NCBI RefSeq assembly: GCF_000004075.3
Contig: NC_026660.2
Span: 28,461,498-28,525,497, forward strand
DNA from: Cucumis sativus
Lineage: Eukaryota; Streptophyta; Magnoliopsida; Cucurbitales; Cucurbitaceae
Direction of reading: 5' to 3'
DNA length: 64,000 bases
The notes beneath the pieces were generated by a model. That model saw only the letters and a list, made by a program, of their open reading frames with translations. It was not told the DNA's origin and did not search any database. Made by a program: the position numbers and the translations under genes. The stretch's first letter is position 1. Every line of letters starts with the position of its first letter. Positions 32,870 to 45,842 of the stretch are shown in pieces.

Positions 32870-32877
32870 TATTTATA
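32870..32877 (-). promoter_or_regulatory. TATA box of the ACC oxidase gene
   Basis: On the minus strand TATAAATA lies 63 bp upstream of the ATG, within GCCTATAAATACC. This gives an expected leader of about 30-40 nt. The context is mixed rather than A/T-rich, which makes the match more credible. Confidence 0.65.
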
Positions 32878-33056
32878 GGCGTGGGAGAACGGGATCAAGG
32901 GAGTGGGAAATTAACAAATGAAAAGAAAAGAAAAAAAGATAAGATAGTGGAGAAAGGTTGAGAAAAGGATGAAGTGTGTTGTTGTGTTTTTTTATTTAAT
33001 TTGTTTAATTGGAAGAAAGGACAAAAACAGTGGGAGAATAAATTCAGAAAAAAAAA

Positions 33057-33068
33057 GGGGGGGGGGGG
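33057..33068 (+). repeat. G12 homopolymer upstream of ACC oxidase
   Basis: An A-rich run changes directly into 12 G, about 250 bp upstream of the ACC oxidase start. Likely variable in length and prone to sequencing error. Confidence 0.85.
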
Positions 33069-36000
33069 AAGTTGGAATATTTGTTTTTAATAAATTAGGT
33101 ATATTATGAGAAGGAACATGGTGATGAAGGAAAGTCACATGGAAGTAGAAGATAAATTAATTTAGAGAGTAATTATGTAATTTAGAGTTAGTTTGTAATA
33201 CTGTTGGATGTTTGATTAGATTAGTAGAATTAATGTAGATTTTAGTAAGGTTTTCAAGTGGATTAGTTAATTAATCAAAGGAAGTTTAGAGAGAGAGAAG
33301 TGTATGATGCGAGCACATTCATGAAGTGGGTCCACTACTATTCAATCTTTGGGTTTTGTGGTCATGAAAGGTGGGACCTGCCTTTGATGACTGTGACCCA
33401 CTCTTTTTTCCTTTCTTTTTTATGACTATGATTTTATTTTATATATATATATATTTTTCTTCTTTATGTTATCTTAGATAGAGAATGAAATTTGGTGTGT
33501 TTAACTTTAGGCCAAAGTTACAGGAGTAGTAGAAGTTGATAATTGTGGATTTGTCACCACATTCTTTCTTCCTCACAAACAATTTGTGGCCCACGACCAA
33601 AAGAATATATATCTCTCAACTAGATCTAATAATATAAACTACTTCAAAAAAGTTGTCAAAAATCATTCTGACTATGACTAATAAAGAAGACAAGTAAATA
33701 TATAGTTATTTTAACCATACCCAATTTCATATTTTTTTCACCCCTTCAATTCAAATAAAAGCTTAAAACTTACATACAATTTGTTTGATCACGTGTCTAC
33801 TTTATTTAGAGGGTAAGTTTAAGTTTTGTTACTCGTTTAACTAGATACAAAACTTATTAAAAGGACTAGATGACTAACTATCCACCAAAGATGAATAACT
33901 AATGTTGTTATATACTAAAAAGGTATTTTTTAAGTGAAAGATTCAAAGTTCATTTGTAAACTTGTTTTGTATTGACTTTTAACCACCTAAACTTATAATT
34001 TTATTGAATTATATTATAAATTTAGTGGCTAATTTTAATTTAAAAAGAAAAAAAAAGTTTGAAAGTATGGGTAAAAGATTACTGATTTTAGTAATAATCA
34101 AAATTTGCCCAATATTAAGTTTAATATATAAACTAACCTCTCAGTAACTCTGCGAACATTTGCAAAATTTAAACAAAAGCATACGGAGAGAATGTATTTT
34201 TAGTGAAGTTTCAAATAAAAACTCATCAAAAGTGAAACAAAGTTTCAACATTTTTCATTTTTTTTTAAAAAAAAAAGTATGTATAAGATTCTATTAGGTT
34301 ATCTAAATTTGGAGTCTGTAATTTCATTCTAATTTGATGAAATAAAAAACATACACATTGATATAACCTACTCCCTTCAGAAAAAGTGAACTTATTTTAT
34401 AAGAAAAGTAAAAACGAAAATTGATATATGTGTTTGTAAAAACTTTTAATCAAATTATTATAGTCATATCAAGTGCTTTTTAGATATATCAATCAAAGTA
34501 CTTTCTTCTTTCACTTTATTTCTTTGTCATTCTTTTCGGTCTTTGTTTTTATCTTAGTTTTGGAAAGAATTTCAATTCTCTGAGATGTAATAATATTTCT
34601 TTTAAAAAGAAGATTTTTAGGAACAATAACGTGCATGTACCCTTACTGTTTTAGTGCAATTGAAGAGAGATATTTGAATTACAAATTTTATGATTATACA
34701 TATAGTTATATACTCATTCTTATATAATTAGTTATAATCACACCGTTTAAAAGTTTTATATATATATATTATTGTCATGCAAAGAAATGTGGTTAATCAA
34801 TCAATCTTTACCTTTCAAAGTATTCCCAAGTATGTGTTTTACTTCTAAAATTACTGTCAATCAAAATCAACGTGCGCATGCATCAACCATAGTCCACAAA
34901 AAGCAACTATTCAAATAAAAGAGAATAAAATGTTTGCTAAAAGTTTCCTAGCTCATAATAAAACATACTCGCAACTATTCCTTCAACTGCATCAACACAG
35001 TGCTCTTGATTGAGTAGACTGTTGATTTGTTCGTAAATTGTATTAAAGAACACATCATGAGTACTTTTTTTGGTGATCATGTCATTGTTTTTGTTAATTG
35101 TAATCGTTCGTGTAATTTTTTATTATTCACTCTATCATATAACTTTTACTTAATTTTTTATGACAAACTCTTTTGGGTGTGTCCTTTGTTCTTAGTCAGT
35201 GAGAGTTTTGGTTTTGGTTAATGAAATGTTTTTTTTTAAAAAAAAGGCTATATTAGTATAAAAATGTTTATGTTATCTTAAAATATAAAAGCTTTCTTAA
35301 TTAATAATTACACATATTAAAACACGGTATGACTATTAAAATAGTGTAAGTTGTAAATGTTGTAAATTAATTGAAAATTATCTAAGAGTGTTAAATTAAA
35401 TAACACAGAGGAGAAAACTCTAACCGTTTGGTCATAGTATATGCTTTCATTTATTATAGCATTTCATTATATTGAATGAAAATAACACATCATGTCATTT
35501 CTTAATTACAAATCAGCTATGCTAACTTTAGTTATTAGAATTTATTCTTCAATTACAATAACAAGCTCCATTTAAATATGTAATCCAAGGTGAGTAAAGT
35601 AACGTTATAGCATCTCTTAAATAAATAAATATAGCATAATTTCATCTTTAGAGAGAGAGAGAGAGAAATAATTGTACTTGAGGTGGCCACCTTGTGATTA
35701 ATTTAATTTGCATTAATTAAGCCAAACAATGGGCTTAAGAATTCCTGTTTTCTTGTTTAGGAGACCATTCGTCAAACTGTGTTGAATTAATTCTAAATGA
35801 ATATAATTAAAATATATAAAGCTGTGTTTAACTTTCAGATTAAGACAAACTTGATCACGGTTTGATACTTTACGAACTATTAATTAAGCTTCGTTGGACA
35901 TAATTAACGAATTACTTGAGACCATTACATGCCCAAAGCTCTTTAATTAAATTAAATTGAGATCACAGCCACTGAACCAACCTTCACATGACTAACAAAC

Positions 36001-37693
36001 TATTGCTTTCATGGTGTTCTCATATATAATATTGAAATGTTAAACAAAGACTTTTTATGTAAAAAGAAAAACAGATCAACCTAAGTTTGTATTATAAGCA
36101 AGTAGTGTGTAGTTGATACTTGGAATCATAACCAACCCTTAAAATTTTTTGAAACCATTATTAGAATCGTTACTAGTTACACTAACCATAACTTGAGCTT
36201 GTAACTGATGCTTTAAATGTATCGTTCACCCAATTGTTCAATGGATATTTTTTTCATCCTAAAATTTTTCATGGATCATTTGAGATTTTCTAAGGTCTTT
36301 CATAGATTTACAAAAAAGGTCTTTTCATGTCATTTATATGCCTCCTAAATATTCTACGGGTCTTGAAGAGGTTCCTTAATTTATGGATATCATCTAAGGT
36401 TGTCAAAGTAACTTTTAGTTCTTTTATATATGGAGCTATACCTCTAAAGCTCTCTCATAGGTTTTTTTCGAACTACCACTAGATTATCTTATGGGTCTTT
36501 TGAGTACTACTAGACTTTCTCGTAAATCATTTGAACTCTATGTATTAATAAATCTTACTAAAAACAATCCCATTACAATGTTTTAAATATTAATTTGAAA
36601 AAATACCATTTTAGCTATAATTAGGTTTGTTATTTATAGACAAATCACACAAAAACATATGCAACTCTTAAAAACATTTTTCCTTCACATAGCATGGAGA
36701 TTAGTTTTATTATTATCACACTTTGTTAAATAATAATAGTTTTGTTACTATAATAGTAAATAATAATTATAATATTTCTTATTATTTAATAATATCCATT
36801 TTTGGATGATCTCCCATATCTTTATTAAAGAATTCACTTCTACTTAAATCTCCCATATTATAAAAAAAAACTTGTGAACAACCATTTAAATATCCTGTAT
36901 ACACTCATTATCTGATCACCTTATTATTGCAAACAATTATCTTTTTTTTTTTACCAAAAAGTTAGTTCTAATTTTTATTCTTACATGTCATCATATTGTT
37001 ATATACACTTATCATCATTCCTAATTCCTTTATTCTATAACTAAACTATATTGTCGTACTCTTGTTAATATGCAATATATATAAGTAAAGATTTAATAAA
37101 TATATTTGTGAGAAGATTAACCTAATTAGTAGTCAATCTTAATGCCTTAACCGGTAAACTTAACTAATATCTTAGTATAAAAGAAATGAACGCATTTGGC
37201 ATTAAATGTGACATAATTGCAATAATTCAACAGTTAAAGGTACATGGAAAGATTGAATTAAAATATAAAGTTGATAGAAAATTCCATGTGATCATACTGA
37301 AATGTTGAACATACTATTAACAAGAGCACTGTTGGTTCTCTTTTAGGAAGAAAAAGTTAGGTTTTTTTTTTTTTTGTCTGTATAATAATATTTTGTTGAA
37401 GATTTGGTAATATAATTAGGTTTATAGATAATCATCCCATGCTAAAAAAACCCACTTTATGAAAAGAAACTTTTTTAATATTATTATTTTTGTGAGAAAT
37501 AAGAAAATTATTAAGAAGGAGGATTATTATTCAATAATTATATTCCAATCTCTTTTATTTGTGTATTGCAAATTGAAACAAAAAGTTAGAGAGGGGCAAA
37601 AAAGGGGAAGAAAGAAGAAAAAGTATGAAGTTAATGATTCGAAGACCATGCGGCTCATGGTAGCCATGTGGATTTATTACGTTGATGACAGCA

Positions 37694-37716
37694 CATCTTC
37701 ATCTTCATCTTCATCA
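37694..37716 (+). repeat. (CATCTT)n microsatellite
   Basis: Short run of CATCTT units followed by TTATTG repeats. Simple sequence within a chance open frame. Confidence 0.8.
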
Positions 37717-40700
37717 TTATTGTTATTGTTATTAATATTTCTACGTACCTCCTCAATACTTTTGTGTCCAATTATAATTTAGTATTATTTATTATTGAAT
37801 ATATATGAATTCTACGTCAATTTCATGATTGAAATTAGAACCCATTTATATTTCTTATTCAAATAATTGTCACTCAATAATATAGTAGTTCTTCCAAATT
37901 GAAACAGAAAACATGTTGCTTCATTACTCAATTTTAATAAATATCAGAATATATTGGAGGTTTACAAATTTAATTATAGTCAAACATGCCACGCATATTT
38001 CGAACAAAGTGTAAGATTGAATGGACTCTATTCAAAATTATCTAACGTTAATTTTGTCTATCTAACATGATATAAAAGCACATGTATCCTATTATAAGTA
38101 TTCGATTAAAAAGTTGAATCTTTTATCTATTTGATAGCATGAAGTTATATTTCAACAACATAATGGTAAGGAAGTATGTAGTTCATCTATTCTTATACGG
38201 GGACTAAGTTCTTTTAATTTCTTCAATATGAAATTTTCAACATCTCAACATCCTCTTACGATGCTATCTTTGTTGAATTGGATACTCATTCGGGTTTTAT
38301 AAGCTTTAATAACATGAGGTTATTTCATCTAAAAATTAATTGATAATTACAAAAGTAACTCATTTATTTTATAAGAATGGTGAATCCTTTTAGTTTTTTA
38401 GTGTACACGATTTCTCAACATCTTACAATATCTTTATTCTTGAAGAATAATATGAGGATTACGTTAGAAAGATATAGTAGATACTATCGTATATTCAAAA
38501 TATTACGAGTGGTACGATATTAAATTGCTAACTGGCCTCAGTTGTAATATGATGGAGGAAGGGAGGGAGGAAGATGGGGTTGAGTTTATGGGAGAAGTAA
38601 TGTAGGACCTGAAGGCCATGTTTTTTGGGATTAATTGGATCAAGTTTCAGGTTCCATGAATTCTCTCTTATTCATTCCTTTTTCTGTTGTCTTGAAGTGT
38701 GATTCTTTCCCAATGTCCAAAGCACATCATCAAAATAATTCCATTTAACTTATATTATATATTAAAAAGTCCATCATGATCCACTTGAAAAAGGAAATAT
38801 ATGAAAACTCAAAGCAACTCCCTATATTCTCAACAATACTGTCTCTTCTAATTTTTTTCATGTCTTTTTCTTTCAAGATTTAATGAATTAACTCTTGTGC
38901 ACTTTCCTACGTAATTCCAATTATCGCAAACGTCCAGTCTCCACCGGTGCTTGTTTTTCTTCTGCTTTATGATTATTGTTCCTTACTGCCCCTCCTAGTG
39001 GACTATAAGATGCCAATCTTACTTTAATTAGTTTTATGTCTCCCACAATCCAAATTTGCCTAATATATAGAGATCTTAAATACAAATTATTAAATAAAAG
39101 TTACGGTATGATGTGATCTTCGAGTGTTTAAAAATGATTTGACAACTCCAACACCTTAAACGTCATGTAATCTTTTTAACGATTGGTTACCTTGACTCTT
39201 ACATTTGTACATAATAGCTAGCTTTCATGATAGAAATAAAGTTAATTGTTTACTAGCATACAAACATTTCATACAAGTAACATAAAATAAACACATTGCT
39301 TGAAAAAATTTCAATTTAAAAATATTCTTTCGAAAAGTATGATACTTTCGTTATAAACATATTTGATCACAAATGCGTTCTTTAGTGGAAGTTGGGTGGG
39401 AGGTATTTGAGTAAATCAACTGTAATCAACATTAGTTTTTGTTCATAAAAAATAATTCTCCTGAGTATAAGCTCAAGCTTTCGTAAATAATGATTTGAAA
39501 GTACTTTAGAAGATTTCTATTTTTGAATTGAGACTAAACTTTAAAGTGATAATAAAATGAGAAATGTAATATTATAGTTATTTTTTTTAGAGAGGAAAGA
39601 GTATATATATAAAGAAAAATGGTTGAGTGGGTATTTGGAGGGTGTAGTTCTTGTCTATACTCTGTAGTCTTGGAGAAAATGATTTTCCATCTGAATAAAC
39701 TCTGCTTCGGCCATTGCTGCACATGACATGTTCTCTCATACTTCACATATAATTCTTTTAAAAACACAATTCTATGTACCTCTCTTTTCTCTAAAATCTT
39801 CCAAATTGCAATTTAATAATATACCCATTCTTATATTCACATGCTATATATATATGCACATTTCTTTTTTAGATTCCCAACACCTTTTCATTTCATGAAA
39901 TCTATATGCCATCCAATAATAACTTCTATTCATATACAATAGTAATTTTGATTATTATTGTTAACAAACTATATGAATATTAATTATAACTTAATATACA
40001 TCTCCTATGACGCACTATATAAAAGAAGGCCCAAATCCTCAAGGGGAAAATGGGTACTAGATTTTAATTTATATTAATAAACATTAAATAATATAAGAAA
40101 CTCTCTTATGTCGTTGGAAATGTGAGACTCAATATTTCAAACAATTTTATCCAAAACCTAATTATCTCGTTATGTTTATATTATTTATGATTTTAAATGC
40201 GATATATAAATCCTCCAACTTTAGATATGCGTCTAATTATTCTACCTAGTCTATAAGGATGATTATACTACTCCTGTATTATCATGAAGATGTCGTAAAT
40301 TTGATGGAAGTTTTATTATTTTAATTTCTCTAAAGGAAAAAGAAAAGGAAGAATATATAATAATGTTGGATGATTAGCAATTATATATTATTGGTTATAG
40401 GTAGTGATGCAAATTGGGAGTGCACTTTGTTGTCGGCAATATTATGATACAACTTTTATTGTAACCCAAGCTTTGTACATATTCACGCACTTCAAAATTA
40501 AATATAAAATCAATTGGTTCCCATCATATATCAAAAACTAAATCACTTAAAAACACAACTCCATCTTATGTCAATCATATTAATTCTTATTATTCTTTCC
40601 TTTGTTTTAAAACAATTTCACCATGTCAACCACTCATTAAAAAAAATATCAATATTTTTATTCTAGGTAAAAAAATCCATTAAATATAAAAATAAAGAAA

Positions 40701-41093
40701 AAAAACATCACTAGTTTTAGTGTAATATAAATCAAAGATATGTGAAACTAACTAATTTAAATTTACTTTAATTTTTTAATTTGTATAATTATTATAGATA
40801 TATAATCTATTGCGATGACATATTTTATCCATGAATGAATAAGAGTTAAATTTATAGTTATAATTTAAGATTAGGGTTTAGAATTTAGATAAAGTTAATT
40901 AGCGACTGAATGTCCATTAAGATATAGAGAATAATAAATGTGCATTAGATACATAAGGTCAGTGTGTAATTGTTGAAGTGTATGCATAATTGTGATAAAT
41001 GCAAATACTTTAATTTCCGATTTTAGTTATTTATTTAGTATTATATTTTATTTTCTCCATTTTTTGAATTTTTTGGCCAAATGTAAGATTATA

Positions 41094-41117
41094 TAATAAT
41101 AATAATAATAATAATAA
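41094..41117. repeat. (AAT)n microsatellite
   Basis: About eight AAT/TAA units in an A/T-rich context. Confidence 0.9.
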
Positions 41118-41205
41118 TTTTATATTTAAAAAAGAGGGGCTTAGATTGTGTGGGACCCTCCAATTAAGCTTTACTTATTATTAATAATTTACAGAAATTA
41201 TTTTT

Positions 41206-41208
<3 letters not shown>

Positions 41209-41247
<39 letters not shown>
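41209..41247. repeat. (AT)n microsatellite, 39 bp
   Basis: Uninterrupted AT run of about 19 units, the longest dinucleotide repeat of the window. Confidence 0.95.
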
Positions 41248-41251
<4 letters not shown>

Positions 41252-41363
41252 GTATAAATAGGGAGGAAGTGTATGTAACTATTAATTAAACCCAACCACA
41301 TGTGATTGTAAGGCGATCACGTGGCGACACAATCTGATCAATTTCTGATGAGAAATGGCCATT

Positions 41364-41412
41364 CCCTTCACCCTTCACCCTTCACCCTTCACCCTTCCCC
41401 CTTCCCCCTTCC
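41364..41412 (-). repeat. Heptamer array (CCCTTCA)4(CCCTTCC)3, G-quadruplex motif on the minus strand
   Basis: Seven head-to-tail 7-bp units, four CCCTTCA then three CCCTTCC. On the minus strand this gives seven G-tracts of at least three with loops of four or fewer, satisfying the usual G-quadruplex pattern. It is followed by further C-rich DNA to about 41440, an island of C in very A/T-rich surroundings. It is not the plant telomere unit. Confidence 0.92.
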
Positions 41413-43793
41413 CCCCGCCCTCCCTCCCTCTGCCCTCTCCATTTCAATAATTCATTTCCTCATTCCTAAAGTATCATTTTAGATCTACATATTATTATAC
41501 GTTGCAAACAAGAACAATAAATGCATATATCCACAAACACACTCTATACTTGATGCCACATATTTTAAGGAGTCAAATCACTAGATAAGAAATTCATACA
41601 GCTTGGCATCAACGCCGTATATATATATATCAAATTCAAAGCTTTGTTTTGTTGAACTAGTTTGGTTTTTATGTACTTGTTCAACTGTTATATTAATTTG
41701 TTGTGAAAGCCTAAAGGTAGATGTTACAGGGTCTTTTATTGCCTATAGTTATAGTTATAGTTAGGTAACAATGATATAACAATAATTAAGATGACCTTTC
41801 ACTATTTAGCCATTATTCTTTAATTTCTTTTTATAAGTATACGTATAAGGAAGGACTTAGATTTAAGGAAAATGTGTTTCCCTTTCTAATTCAGGTATTA
41901 ATGAGATATTTGCATCTTCCCATAATATGACCCCAATTGCATTAGTTATATAATTTGGTTGAAAGGAGGAGGGCGGTGTGAAAATGAAACAATAATTGGA
42001 GTAAAAGTGAAAAAGTTATATCAGAGAAAAAGGTAAAAAAGAAGAAAAGAAAAGACAGCTGATTCCATTGGGTGTGAAGTTGAAGTGACACTAAATCTTA
42101 TTTATTGATTCCTTAGCTTTTTTTTTGTGTGTGTTTTCAAGTTGGTTACCTTCTTGTCCTTCACAGCTTTTCCCATGGATGCTTCTCAAAGAAATCTGGT
42201 CAAAAACCCTCCCCTTTCTCCATAGTTCACTTCAACTCACATCTATTATTCTCTACGTACTTTTTTCTTTGCTCAGAATTACTTTCTATTCGTTCAAAAG
42301 TAATAGAATTTGTCGTTCATGAAACTAATATGGATGAAGGTGAAAATCAGTCAAACAATTGATCGAAAGATGAAGTTGTTATTCTCATGCAAAGGTAATT
42401 TTAAAACACTAGTTTGAGCACAAAGTTAGGTGGTATTTTTGAAAAACTAGCAAAATATAAAATTAGAAGGTTGTTAACAATATTTACAAAAAGAAGTGTT
42501 TAAAATGAAAAAGAGATACTGTGTAATACGAGGGAAAAGTTTGGGGCAGTACAGAATAATTGCAGTCTTAGAATGGACCAAAATTAAAGCCCCATTTGAG
42601 GGCACCCTCTCCTTTCTCCCCACCTTCTTCCTTCAGACCACAACCTGGAAGAATATCAGTTTTTTTAAAAGCAATTGGAAGCAATAAAATTGATTTTTAT
42701 GGTATGTTATTATGGAAGCAGTAAAATTATTAAAAGTTAACAACAATATTAAAATATTATTAGGGTCCATACAACTATATCACACCAATTTAATATCATT
42801 TTTCCAAACATCATAACTAGTTTTTTATTTGATATGAGAAAAATGTAGTAGTTGTCATTTTATTTGTGGCCGCAGCCCAGAATCATATTCTTCAATTCTT
42901 TAATCAGCTTTCCTCTCCAACGATTAGAAGCAGAATTTGTTCCAATTCCCACTTGAATTGGTACACCAACAACTTCAATTATTATTTAACCTATCAATTT
43001 TAACATCTTCTAATCCTTAATAATTACTTCTAATTAACCACGTTTTTCTTCTATTCCATGTTTTTATAATATCAATAGATTTTAGACCCTATTCTCCAGA
43101 TATTATATTATAGACTGTAAAGTATATATTGCCTATAAACTTTGGTAGGAAGAAAATTAATGATGTAACATGGGTGGATTCGTCCATTCCAATATCAATC
43201 ACCATTTGATAATTAGAATGGGAATAGAATCATATCATGTCTAAAAACAAATTGTGAGTACTAAATTAACATACTTTGAATCAAGTTATGGGAAATTTAT
43301 TCAAGGTTTAGATACATGATAAGTACATCGACCTTGGTTAATATATACACAATCGAGCAAAGAGATTGTGTTCGAATCTTGTTTCATTTTTAATAATGTA
43401 GTTGAATTTAATAATGAAAGATAGATTGCAAGTGGTGGGATTCAAAAACATTCTCTACAACTTTTAATTGGCTAACCCTTGAGTTGAATAAGTCAGCTTA
43501 GAGAATATTTTTTGGAAAGTGATTTAAGATTTGGAATCCGAATCAACAAATATTTGTTATGTATAGTGAGGTTTATGGATGATAAAATATCGAAAAACTT
43601 TCTAATACGGAAATGGGGCTAACAAAAGATTGACGCATGAAAATTTTCTTGCTTACATTGAAGTAAGGAGATGTTTAAAAATGTCTATCATTTATACATG
43701 GAAGTAATTGTAAGGATAATAAAAAGATTATAAAGATTATAAAATTTGTCAAAGTTTATAAATCAATTATAGAAATGTATCACTGATAAACCA

Positions 43794-43911
43794 TGTTATA
43801 AATATTGGTTCATCATTATAAACCATAAGAGTCTATATCTATCGTCAATAAATGTTATAAATATTAGTTCATCACTATAGACCATAAGAGTCTATATCTA
43901 TAGTCAATAAA
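43794..43911 (+). repeat. 59-bp tandem duplication
   Basis: Two adjacent 59-bp copies (43794-43852 and 43853-43911) start TGTTATAAATATT and share GACCATAAGAGTCTATATCT-type sequence with a few substitutions. Flanking GATAGA/TATCTA half palindromes link it to the element type at 44246. Confidence 0.85.
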
Positions 43912-44245
43912 ATTTGTTATATTTACCATTTTAAAAAATTAAATTTGGTTATATTTACTGTTTTTAAAAATTATTATAAAATTGATTAAAACCACTCTAG
44001 TTGCAAGCCCAAATTGTGTAACATTGATGAATGGGCCGAAACCATTTTAAAGTGTCGGATAGTGGGAATGCTTTTGGGCCTTCTTGAGGGCCCATAAAAT
44101 GGCCGGCCAAGCCCATCAAACTTTGGTTCAGTTGCTTGGAATTTAGTCTATCTTCCGTCATATTTTATAAAAAATTATGGGACAGTTGCAAATTTAGCAA
44201 TTAGATGCAAAATAATTAAGTATGCATCAAAATTTTTAAAAAATT

Positions 44246-44340
44246 ACAAATATAGCAAAATTTGTCAAATTCTATCAATGATAGTTCATACGAGTATATC
44301 AATGATACAAATCTATCCGCGATAGTTTTGCTATATTTGT
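44246..44340. mobile_element. Short inverted-repeat element (MITE-like), 95 bp
   Basis: A perfect 15-bp terminal inverted repeat, ACAAATATAGCAAAA at 44246-44260 and TTTTGCTATATTTGT at 44326-44340, bounds a centre rich in short palindromes (CTATCAATGATAG at 44272-44284 and similar). No coding capacity. A clear target-site duplication cannot be picked out in the A-rich flanks. Related pieces are seen near 4300-4460 and 7560-7680. Confidence 0.6.
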
Positions 44341-45842
44341 AAAAAAAAATTAATATTGTTATATTCTTAATTATTATTCCTCAAATGGTCATCAATTACA
44401 ATTACCCAAAAATATTATACTATCAAAACAAATATGTTGCCGTTGAATTTCTAGATTCGTTCAATAATAAAAAAGTATTTAGTTTTACAGACCTTTTTTT
44501 CGTTGTTAAACTGTAAGTTTAGTGTTTAGAATTTTTTGTTTTATTTTATATCTAATAAAAAGTTGAATATAAAATTTTCTAACCTTCATACGTTATAGTT
44601 AAATTGAAACTTCTAATAATGTACAATTACATTAACGATTTTTTTTCTTAGAAGAATGTTAAATAGACTAAATTTTTTTGTCATATACAAATAGGAGCTT
44701 ATATTTAAACCGAGACCTCTAATCTTTAGATACAGCAAGGACAAGTTCTAGCTAAGGTAAGCAATTGAGGAAAATAAGTTAGACATATCACACACTCAAT
44801 AGAAAACTAAAGTGTTTATTAGCTACCAAATTAGCAAATTAAAATTTTAGGTGCAAGTAGATGTTTTTTCTAAATGCATGAACGTATTTGACATAAAATT
44901 ATAAGTTGAACCTGTAATTTGACATCTTCAGATTACTAAAGGCACTCCTAAAATATTTGAATGAAACAATTGCTGAAGCAAAACACATTATTTTTTTAAT
45001 TATTTGTTTCAATTAAATAACATAACAGTGGGAACATCAAACATCAATGTGAACATCTTCTTATTAAAAAATACATATACAATACATCAACTAAATGAGG
45101 TAAGTAACGTTGACGAAAGTGTACATCAAATGTTTAAATATTGAATTTATATCTCATATTTTACGAGGAAAAAAATAAAATTGGCAGAAAAGGCAGACTT
45201 AATTGTTAAATAGACATGGAAGTCATGAACTCAAACAGTGTAATCTCTTACCTATGACACTGATTATTATAACTTTTTAGAAATAACTAAAGAGATAGAT
45301 TGATAATCGCTCCACTTACTCAGTAATTTTGTTCATTAAAGATGACAGCCACTTACTCCTCTTATTATTACTTGTCATTATTGGTTCCTCTTTTCTTTCT
45401 ATACTTTTGTCATACCAGCAAATTCTAAACAAAATCAGCAATTTATAGAACACAACACTTCACCATTTTATAAGAAAAGAAGTTTAAAACGTAAACTTTA
45501 GTTGCAGGAAAAATACAAAATTACAAGCCAAAAGAAATCAAAATGTACAAAACTTTGGATAAAAAGAAAGAAAGAAAGAGAAGTGTTTCTCAATCCCATT
45601 GTATAAAAAGTTTGAAATTATATGAGTTACATCGAAAATATTAATTTATCTATTAAACTTTATTATTGGACGTGAAAAAGTTTGCTCACCCGCAGCGCAT
45701 CCACATGTCACCAATATACGGCCATCGTTCAGTGCCGTCCAATGAAAACAGTCTGTCGCGAATCTTGAGGCAAAACCACTAACCTCTTTCCGTCACCAAC
45801 AATCGTCTGTTCTCATCCTCATCGTTACTTAGCATGGTTCCT

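Larger units (their letters stand above)
32878..45842. other. 13-kb gene-poor interval between ACC oxidase and RING genes
   Basis: No coding region with family features on either strand. The frames present (35027, 37459, 39534, 42125, 42496, 43xxx) are short and low in complexity. It holds microsatellites, a heptamer array at 41364-41412, a 59-bp tandem duplication at 43794-43911 and a small inverted-repeat element at 44246-44340. I looked for common conserved plant miRNA sequences and saw none. The stretch just upstream of 32878 includes the ACC oxidase promoter. Confidence 0.5.

Noticed and set aside
37459-37782. 107-codon plus-strand frame
   Set aside because: Built of low-complexity Lys-rich and Ser/Leu repeat sequence from a CATCTT/TTATTG microsatellite.
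41209-41247. Long AT run considered as a structural or origin element
   Set aside because: A simple microsatellite is enough to explain it; nothing else supports an origin or matrix attachment function.
42125-42362. Possible small exon or miR396-like phrase (CTTCACAGCTTTTCCC)
   Set aside because: The match to miR396 is too short and no complementary arm is found within 200 bp; the frames lack family features.
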